Below are positions 7,818 through 12,816 of a stretch of DNA of 12,816 bases, in pieces; positions within the stretch are counted from its first letter, which is position 1, and each line of letters opens with the position of its first letter. The notes beneath the pieces are model-generated. The model made no database searches, was not told the DNA's origin, and saw only the letters and a list, made by a program, of their open reading frames with translations. The position numbers and the translations under genes were made by a program. The stretch is from Cytophagales bacterium (GTDB lineage Bacteria > Bacteroidota > Bacteroidia > Cytophagales > Cyclobacteriaceae): positions 1-12,816 of the forward strand of contig DPLR01000545.1 in the NCBI GenBank assembly GCA_003541895.1, given 5' to 3'.

Positions 7818-7825
7818 CATCTTTG
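7818..7825 (+). promoter_or_regulatory. Possible -7 element of the carbon-uptake operon
   Basis: CATCTTTG differs from the Bacteroidota consensus TAnnTTTG only at its first base. It lies about 60 nt before the carbonic anhydrase ATG and 25 bp downstream of the dyad, so a regulator bound at the dyad would sit near -35 to -50, a usual activating position. No strong -33 element is visible, which suits an activator-dependent promoter. Confidence 0.35.
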
Positions 7826-7884
7826 CGCCTGGAAAAGGAATGCGCATCCATCCATGCTTGTAGTAAAAACTAAAAACTCCAATT

Positions 7885-8541
7885 ATGAAACCAATTAATT
7901 ATTTGTTCATCATCTTACCGATAGTCTGTTTCACTGCGACACACGCGCAGCAAAAGAGTAAGTCAACACCAGCACAAGCTTTGCAGTGGTTAAAAGAAGG
8001 GAACATACGCTTTGCCAAAGGCCAATCAGCAAAGCCGCACCAAGATGTTAATCGGCTCAAGGAAGTGGCCCAAGGGCAAAATCCATTTGCCACTATTGTT
8101 GGATGTTCAGACTCGCGCGTGCCCAACGAAATCATCTTCGATCAGGGGTTAGGTGATCTTTTTATTGTGCGTACGGCAGGTCAGGTTTCTACTTTCGCCT
8201 CGTGGGGAAGCATTGAGTTTGCCGAAGAAATTTTAGGCACCAACCTCATTGTGGTGATGGGTCACACCAAATGCGGAGCTGTAACCGCGGCCGTGAACTT
8301 GCCTGAAGTGCCAGGGCACATCGTTACATTAATCAATGCCATCAAGCCGGCAGTAGAAAAAGCCAGAGAAAAAAAACCAGATCATTTAGTTGACGAATCC
8401 ATCCGAGAGAATGTGCGCATGCAGGTGCAGCAACTCAAGGATTTAGAGCCGGTACTGGCCAAGCGTGTGCGCGAAGGCTCTCTGATGATCATCGGTGCTG
8501 TCTACGACCTCAACACTGGACTCGTTGAATTTTTTGAATAA
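7885..8541 (+). CDS. Exported beta-carbonic anhydrase
   Basis: This enzyme interconverts CO2 and bicarbonate. The 218-residue product has an N-terminal signal peptide (hydrophobic 5-17, likely cleavage after THA at 19-21), so the enzyme should be periplasmic. The beta-class zinc site is complete: Cys74 and the Asp76-Arg78 dyad in CSDSRVP, then His127 and Cys130 in GHTKCGA. The GSIEFAEEILG helix and the C-terminal GAVYDLNTGLVEFFE are typical of the family. Length is normal for a beta-class enzyme plus a leader. It is the first gene of the apparent operon, with the bicarbonate transporter 20 bp downstream, and is divergent from a CbbR-like regulator. An exported enzyme beside SbtA suggests that it supplies periplasmic bicarbonate for import rather than releasing CO2 in the cytoplasm (inference). 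The start follows an A-rich leader with no Shine-Dalgarno sequence. Confidence 0.95.
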   Translation: MKPINYLFIILPIVCFTATHAQQKSKSTPAQALQWLKEGNIRFAKGQSAKPHQDVNRLKEVAQGQNPFATIVGCSDSRVPNEIIFDQGLGDLFIVRTAGQVSTFASWGSIEFAEEILGTNLIVVMGHTKCGAVTAAVNLPEVPGHIVTLINAIKPAVEKAREKKPDHLVDESIRENVRMQVQQLKDLEPVLAKRVREGSLMIIGAVYDLNTGLVEFFE

Positions 8542-8561
8542 ACCCACGAATAAAAAATACT

Positions 8562-9521
8562 ATGTCATCTACTTTAATTTCCCCTATGGTTCTGGCCTTC
8601 GCATTAGGAATCATTGCCAAGCGGATCAAGAGCGATCTTAAATTTCCGGAAGGGCTTTATCAATCGCTCACCATGTACTTACTGGTGGCCATCGGAATGA
8701 AAGGCGGGCACAAATTGTCGCTCGCTTCTTTTGATGAAGTGTTCAAGCCAGCTTTAGCCGCTGTGGCCTTATGTTGCTCCATCCCGCTTTGGACGTATTG
8801 GATCATGCGCAAAGCTGCGCGTTTGGATGTACCCAATGCCGCTGCATTGGCCGCACACTACGGTTCGGTCTCTGCTGTTACCTTCAGCACGGCCATCGTT
8901 TTTCATGAATCGCTTGGCATCAAATACGAAGGATTCATGCCCAGTTTATTGGCCATGATGGAGATCCCAGCAATCATCATAGCTATTTCCTTAGCGCGTT
9001 TAAATACCTCTGCAAAATCAGGAAGCAAAGTTTCTATCAAAGAAATAGCCCTTGAACTACTGGCAGGAAAAAGCAGTGTATTGTTAATTGGATTTTTAGT
9101 CATCGGATTCTTTATTGGAAACAGTGGATGGGAACAAGTGGCTCCATTGTTCGACACACCTTTCAAAGGAATACTCACGCTCTTTTTGCTGGAAGCTGGC
9201 TTGAAAGTGGGCGAACGTTTAAACGAATTAAAGAAGAATGGTTTGTTTCTCGTTGGCTTTGGAATTGTATTTCCCGTGATGCATGCCATGCTCGGAATTT
9301 TTCTCGGTCATCTGGCGGGCTTGGGCTTGGGTGGCTCTACCATTCTTGGCGTGCTTGCTGCAAGTGCCTCTTATATTGCAGCACCAGCTGCTTGCCGTGT
9401 AGCATTGCCCGAGGCCAATCCTTCGTTTTATTTAACTGGAGCATTAGCAATCACTTTTCCTTTCAACATCCTCATCGGGCTACCCTTGTATCATGAGATC
9501 GCTGAAAAAATGATTCATTGA
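8562..9521 (+). CDS. sbtA: SbtA-family sodium-dependent bicarbonate transporter
   Basis: The 319-residue protein is almost entirely hydrophobic, with about ten membrane segments. It carries recognisable SbtA signatures: FPEGLYQSLTMYLLVAIGMKGG near 28-49, AAHYGSVSAVTF near 97-108 and SASYIAAPAACRVALPEANP near 267-286. The two GS/AS-containing segments correspond to the inverted repeats that form the bicarbonate and sodium site in the cyanobacterial protein. In the inner membrane it would import bicarbonate with sodium. It starts 20 bp after the carbonic anhydrase stop, after an A-rich leader, so the two are surely co-transcribed. No SbtB-like PII partner is visible. In a presumed heterotroph the imported bicarbonate would serve carboxylases such as those of anaplerosis or fatty acid synthesis (inference). 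Confidence 0.92.
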   Translation: MSSTLISPMVLAFALGIIAKRIKSDLKFPEGLYQSLTMYLLVAIGMKGGHKLSLASFDEVFKPALAAVALCCSIPLWTYWIMRKAARLDVPNAAALAAHYGSVSAVTFSTAIVFHESLGIKYEGFMPSLLAMMEIPAIIIAISLARLNTSAKSGSKVSIKEIALELLAGKSSVLLIGFLVIGFFIGNSGWEQVAPLFDTPFKGILTLFLLEAGLKVGERLNELKKNGLFLVGFGIVFPVMHAMLGIFLGHLAGLGLGGSTILGVLAASASYIAAPAACRVALPEANPSFYLTGALAITFPFNILIGLPLYHEIAEKMIH

Positions 9522-9556
9522 CAACAGAAGGATCGTGCGTGGAAAATTTCGGATGA

Positions 9557-10411
9557 ATGAAAACAGAGGCGAATAATTTTTTCAAGAATAGGATCATGAT
9601 GGTTTGTACCATGCATGGCAAAGAACGCGTGATGCAACCACTCATTGAAAAGCATCTGCATCTGCCATCCGAATTGGTTGCTAACTTCAACACCGATGCG
9701 TTTGGAACGTTCACTGGGGAAATAGAACGCGCCCATGATCCTGTCACCACGTTGCGAATGAAAATAAAAAAAGCATTAGAGCATGCGGGTGCAACGTTGG
9801 GCATTGGCAACGAAGGCTCATTTGGCCCTCACCCGCAAATTCCATTTGTTCCTGCGGATCAAGAAATCGCCATGATGATTGATTTAATAAACAATCTTGA
9901 AATTGTGGCGACAGTCACCTCCACCAACACCAACTTTGCACACGCTGAAATCACTTCCGAAGAAGAACTTGATTCTTTTGCCAGGCAAGTCCATTTTCCA
10001 ACGCATGGATTGATCCTCAAACAAACCAATGAGGGGAAGGTATCGTATTTAGAAAAAGGAATTGCGAACTGGGATCGGCTCCATGAGGTGTATAACCAAT
10101 TCAAAAGAATGGAAGGAACAGTCGCAGCAGAAACGGACATGCGCGCTCACATGAACCCTACGCGCATGCAGGTGATTAGCGAAGCTACTGAACAGCTCAT
10201 CAAAAATATTCTAAGTGTTTGTCCTTCGTGCCATTGGCCCGGGTTTGGCCCAAGTGAAGTAACCAGGGGTTTACCCTGCGGCTGGTGCGGAGCCCCAACA
10301 CAACGGATTCGCGCTGTAACATCTCGATGCAAGCATTGTGATCACGAAGAAGAAAAAGCAATGAACGAAACAAAAGCCGATCCGCAATACTGCGATCAAT
10401 GCAACCCCTGA
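9557..10411 (+). CDS. DUF6671-like protein with C-terminal zinc-ribbon cysteines
   Basis: The 284-residue soluble protein has motifs I associate with the uncharacterised DUF6671 family: MHGKE at 19-23, NTDAFGTFTGEIER at 45-58, NEGSFGPHP at 85-93, FPTHGLILK at 147-155 and TDMRAHMNPTR at 193-203. The many conserved acidic, His and Gly residues suggest an enzyme with a metal or phosphate site, but no activity is known to me. The C-terminus holds four Cys pairs (222/225, 241/244, 258/261, 279/282), enough for two zinc ribbons. It begins 35 bp after sbtA on the same strand, probably in the same operon. ATG 9557 is preferred over Met14/Met15 because FFKNRIMMVCTMHGKE gives the lead normally seen before the HGKE motif. 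A role in carbon metabolism is guilt by association only. Confidence 0.8.
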   Translation: MKTEANNFFKNRIMMVCTMHGKERVMQPLIEKHLHLPSELVANFNTDAFGTFTGEIERAHDPVTTLRMKIKKALEHAGATLGIGNEGSFGPHPQIPFVPADQEIAMMIDLINNLEIVATVTSTNTNFAHAEITSEEELDSFARQVHFPTHGLILKQTNEGKVSYLEKGIANWDRLHEVYNQFKRMEGTVAAETDMRAHMNPTRMQVISEATEQLIKNILSVCPSCHWPGFGPSEVTRGLPCGWCGAPTQRIRAVTSRCKHCDHEEEKAMNETKADPQYCDQCNP

Positions 10412-10452
10412 GCACTTGAATAAAAAATTATTAAAAAACAAATACTATAACC

Positions 10453-10722
10453 ATGAAGAAACATACTTTGAAGTTGATCGAAGGCAATTTCACTAAGGAT
10501 AAAGCGTCCTTGCTATTGCTTGAACTGTTAGCACACAAAATCCAATATCATCAGTTGCAAAAATTCAGTAGTGAAGAACGCTTTGGGAAAGATTTAGATT
10601 TTTCAGAAAAAAGAATTGCCGAGCTGAAAGAAGAGAAAGAAAAATTAATCGATTGGATGAATGCATTGCCCGAAGCGAAATCAATAGAAATTAGGGGTGA
10701 TATTCAATTAGAAGTTAACTAG
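10453..10722 (+). CDS. Small conserved-looking protein of unknown function (89 aa)
   Basis: This charged, mostly helical protein starts MKKHTLKLIEGNFT, has a central helix (about 15-38), the FSSEERFGKDLDFSEKRI segment and a Lys/Glu-rich helix (about 50-70) likely to form a short coiled coil, then a beta-like tail (SIEIRGDIQLEV). I recall similar small proteins in Bacteroidota but know no function. It has no signal peptide, membrane segment or cysteine. It follows the DUF6671-like gene by 41 bp with an A-rich leader (AAATACTATAACC before the ATG) and may be the last gene of the operon. It is not a PII/SbtB protein: length is near, but no T-loop or PII motif is present. Confidence 0.7.
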   Translation: MKKHTLKLIEGNFTKDKASLLLLELLAHKIQYHQLQKFSSEERFGKDLDFSEKRIAELKEEKEKLIDWMNALPEAKSIEIRGDIQLEVN

Positions 10723-10806
10723 AGCCAACTTATATTTTAATTCATTTAAACAATGAGCGTAATTTAGGGTTATCAAATAATAGTCACTGTCTATCGTTAG
10801 GGCTTT

Positions 10807-12816
10807 ATGTTTACTAGTCAACAAATCTATCGCACACTGCGTGAAGCAGCCTTTGCACTCAATCACGATCTTGACATCGAGTTGATTCAAAACGTAGAAC
10901 AATATTCGCGAAACTACGCGCTCGATGAATTTGCAGAATTTAAAAGAGACTTGGTTGAAGCCGGCAACAAAATAAGAATGCTCTTCATGGAAAATGCGAT
11001 CGACTCGCAATCCTTCTCAGAATTCACCAAAGAATCTTCCACCCCCACCTTGGTTTTTATTCAGGGTGAGCAAATCCATCCTTGTATTCTATCCTTCCAA
11101 AAGAATAATTTTCAATTGATTGAAATCAGTGACACCACAACGAAAAATCAAGTTACCAAACTGGAAGATTTAAATCTTTTGAAAAACGACAAAGGCGAAA
11201 TCATCTTCTTCGCTTTGTTCAACTATGAGAGCCCATTGGGCACTGCAGAAGAAGGCCATGAGCTCAGTCCTGTACGAAGATTGATGCAACTGCTTCGTAC
11301 CGAGCGCAAAGAAATTTTTTACATTTTTTTCTTCGCTGTGGTGGTTGGATTCATCAGTCTTATTCTGCCGTTGGGTATTCAAACTACGGTAGAGCTCGTA
11401 TCGGGTGGTGTTATATTCAGTTCTGTTTATGTGATGATTGGGCTTGTGATTGTGGGCGTGATCCTCTCCGGTGGGTTGCAAATTGTGCAAATCAGTCTGG
11501 TAGAATTTTTACAACGCAGAATTTTCACCAAAGCTGCTTTCGAATTTGCCTTTCGTATCCCGCGCATTCAACTCGAGGCACTGCATAAAAATTATGCTCC
11601 CGAATTAGTGAATCGCTTTTTTGATGTCATGACCATTCAAAAAGGTTTACCCAAACTGCTTATTGATTTGTCTTCGGCCGTAATCCAAATTCTATTCGGG
11701 TTGTTACTGATCTCGCTTTACCATCCATTCTTCGTTTTCTTTGGATTGATCTTAGTAACAGTACTCGTACTTATTTTTTATTCAACTGGATCGCGCGGAT
11801 TAAAGTCGTCTATTTCAGAATCAAAATACAAATACAAAGTAGCGCATTGGTTTGAAGAACTGGCCAGAGCCATTCAATCATTCAAGCTTGCGGGCAACAC
11901 CGAATTGCCTCTTCGCAAAACGGATCATCATGTAAACAACTATTTGAAAAATCGAAAAATCCATTTCGACACGCTGGTACTGCAGTTTGGATTCATTGTA
12001 GTGTTCAAAGCGGCTATCGTTGGCGGCTTACTAATCATGGGCACCATGCTGGTGGTAAACAAGCAAATAACCCTCGGGCAGTTTGTAGCTGCCGAAGTAA
12101 TCATCATTCTTATACTCAATGCTGTTGAGAAAATAATTATGTACATGGATGTGGTCTATGATTTGTTGACAGCCGTTGATAAAGTTGGGCATGTAACCGA
12201 TTTAAAGCTTGAAAAATCGGGAGGTCTTGATTTCTCTAAAATTCCTGAGAGAGGATTTTCGGTTTCATTAAAAAACCTGAAATATAAATTTGAAGATCAA
12301 CCAGGCTACGCCTTGGATGGAATTGATCTTGAAATACAAGCAGGCGAAAAAATCTGCATCAGCGGGCCGAGTGGAGCAGGCAAAACTACGCTCACCAACA
12401 TCATTACCGGACTGTACACACAGTTTGAGGGCATTGCCACCATCAACAACTATTCGTTACGCGATCTTGATCTCACTCACCTTCACGACTTTGTTGCCAA
12501 GAATATTTCGGCCGAAGATTTATTCGATGGTACGTTACTCGAAAACATAACTGTGGGCAAAACATCCATCACTGCAGAGCGCGTAATCCAGGCGTTAGAT
12601 CAAGTGGGCGTGCTCGATAAAGTAAATCAATTGCCGCAAGGTCTTGACACACATTTGCTCAGCACCGGCAAAGGACTTACCGAAACTTTTGCTCATCAGT
12701 TGATCGTGGCACGATGCCTGGCCGAGCAGCCAAAACTGCTGGTGCTGAATGACTTTTTCTATTCGATGACCAAAGCAAACAAACTTGACTTACTCAACCG
12801 CATCATCAATTCATGC
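10807..12816 (+). CDS. 3'-partial HlyB-like type-1 ABC exporter with degenerate nucleotide-binding domain
   Basis: 670 codons are visible from ATG 10807 and the frame runs off the right edge. Residues 1-160 form a soluble N-terminal region without a recognisable catalytic C39 peptidase Cys-His pair. About 165-450 is a six-helix ABC type-1 membrane domain (HELSPVRRLMQLLRTERKE leads into TM1; VAHWFEELARAIQSFKLAG in the cytoplasmic loop). The ATPase domain follows, with an intact Walker A GPSGAGKTT at 520-528. The other motifs are altered: the Q-loop Gln appears replaced by Ser in NISAEDLFDGT, LSGGQ is replaced by STGKGLTE (619-626), and Walker B ends LLVLND (N648, D649) where LLLDE is usual. 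I recall a Bacteroidota group of such exporters with altered signatures, usually beside HlyD-type genes, which would lie beyond the window. The start is 84 bp after the 89-aa gene; no clear promoter or terminator is seen between them. Confidence 0.85.
   Translation, partial: MFTSQQIYRTLREAAFALNHDLDIELIQNVEQYSRNYALDEFAEFKRDLVEAGNKIRMLFMENAIDSQSFSEFTKESSTPTLVFIQGEQIHPCILSFQKNNFQLIEISDTTTKNQVTKLEDLNLLKNDKGEIIFFALFNYESPLGTAEEGHELSPVRRLMQLLRTERKEIFYIFFFAVVVGFISLILPLGIQTTVELVSGGVIFSSVYVMIGLVIVGVILSGGLQIVQISLVEFLQRRIFTKAAFEFAFRIPRIQLEALHKNYAPELVNRFFDVMTIQKGLPKLLIDLSSAVIQILFGLLLISLYHPFFVFFGLILVTVLVLIFYSTGSRGLKSSISESKYKYKVAHWFEELARAIQSFKLAGNTELPLRKTDHHVNNYLKNRKIHFDTLVLQFGFIVVFKAAIVGGLLIMGTMLVVNKQITLGQFVAAEVIIILILNAVEKIIMYMDVVYDLLTAVDKVGHVTDLKLEKSGGLDFSKIPERGFSVSLKNLKYKFEDQPGYALDGIDLEIQAGEKICISGPSGAGKTTLTNIITGLYTQFEGIATINNYSLRDLDLTHLHDFVAKNISAEDLFDGTLLENITVGKTSITAERVIQALDQVGVLDKVNQLPQGLDTHLLSTGKGLTETFAHQLIVARCLAEQPKLLVLNDFFYSMTKANKLDLLNRIINSC

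Noticed and set aside
9472..9810. Minus-strand frame of 112 codons across the sbtA/DUF6671 junction
   Set aside because: It overlaps the antisense of two strongly supported genes and its product lacks recognisable features.
10453..10722. SbtB/PII-type regulator of SbtA
   Set aside because: Length is similar, but the predicted helical and coiled-coil character and the lack of PII motifs do not fit.
10712..10731. Terminator hairpin after the 89-aa gene (AAGTT/AACTT arms)
   Set aside because: Only a 5-bp AT-rich stem overlapping the stop codon; too weak to call.
10708..11010. Minus-strand 100-codon frame upstream of the ABC exporter
   Set aside because: It is mostly antisense to the exporter's N-terminal region, which reads cleanly into a recognisable membrane domain.

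Overview
The window looks like a chromosomal segment from the phylum Bacteroidota, probably the order Cytophagales. The grounds are protein family resemblance (an 807-residue FtsX-type permease, a lipoprotein with LASC lipobox, a HlyB-like ABC protein of a type I recall from this phylum), A-rich translation leaders without clear Shine-Dalgarno sequences, and -7 elements close to TAnnTTTG. Taxonomy is inferred from recognition only.

Layout. (1) Positions 1-3092: the 3' part of a large AT-rich gene resembling STAND/NACHT-type defence NTPases with HEAT-like repeats and a C-terminal PD-(D/E)XK nuclease-like domain. One in-frame TAA (2370-2372) cuts the frame, leaving a 5'-partial HEAT fragment and a downstream nuclease-like fragment in the same frame. 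(2) 3226-3777: a small unrecognised lipoprotein. (3) 3778-4375: a non-genic stretch dominated by about ten tandem 42-bp units, each made of two related 21-bp halves. (4) 4376-6799: a MacB/FtsX-type permease without an ATPase gene beside it, convergent with (5) a CbbR/CmpR-like LysR regulator (6835-7758, minus strand). (6) Divergent from the regulator, an apparent operon (7885-10722): exported beta-carbonic anhydrase, SbtA-family bicarbonate transporter, a DUF6671-like protein with eight C-terminal cysteines, and an 89-residue protein. (7) 10807 to the right edge: a type-1 ABC exporter of the HlyB-like group, cut by the window end, with a degenerate nucleotide-binding domain.

How the genes fit together. 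The clearest unit is inorganic carbon acquisition. A periplasmic carbonic anhydrase would interconvert CO2 and bicarbonate, SbtA would import bicarbonate with sodium, and the divergent CbbR-like regulator probably controls them from a 126-bp intergenic region holding a perfect 17-bp dyad. The DUF6671-like and 89-residue genes follow at short gaps and may belong to the same transcript; their roles are unknown. The best candidates for something undescribed are the split defence protein, the 42/21-bp repeat array, and the unknown proteins attached to the carbon-uptake operon.
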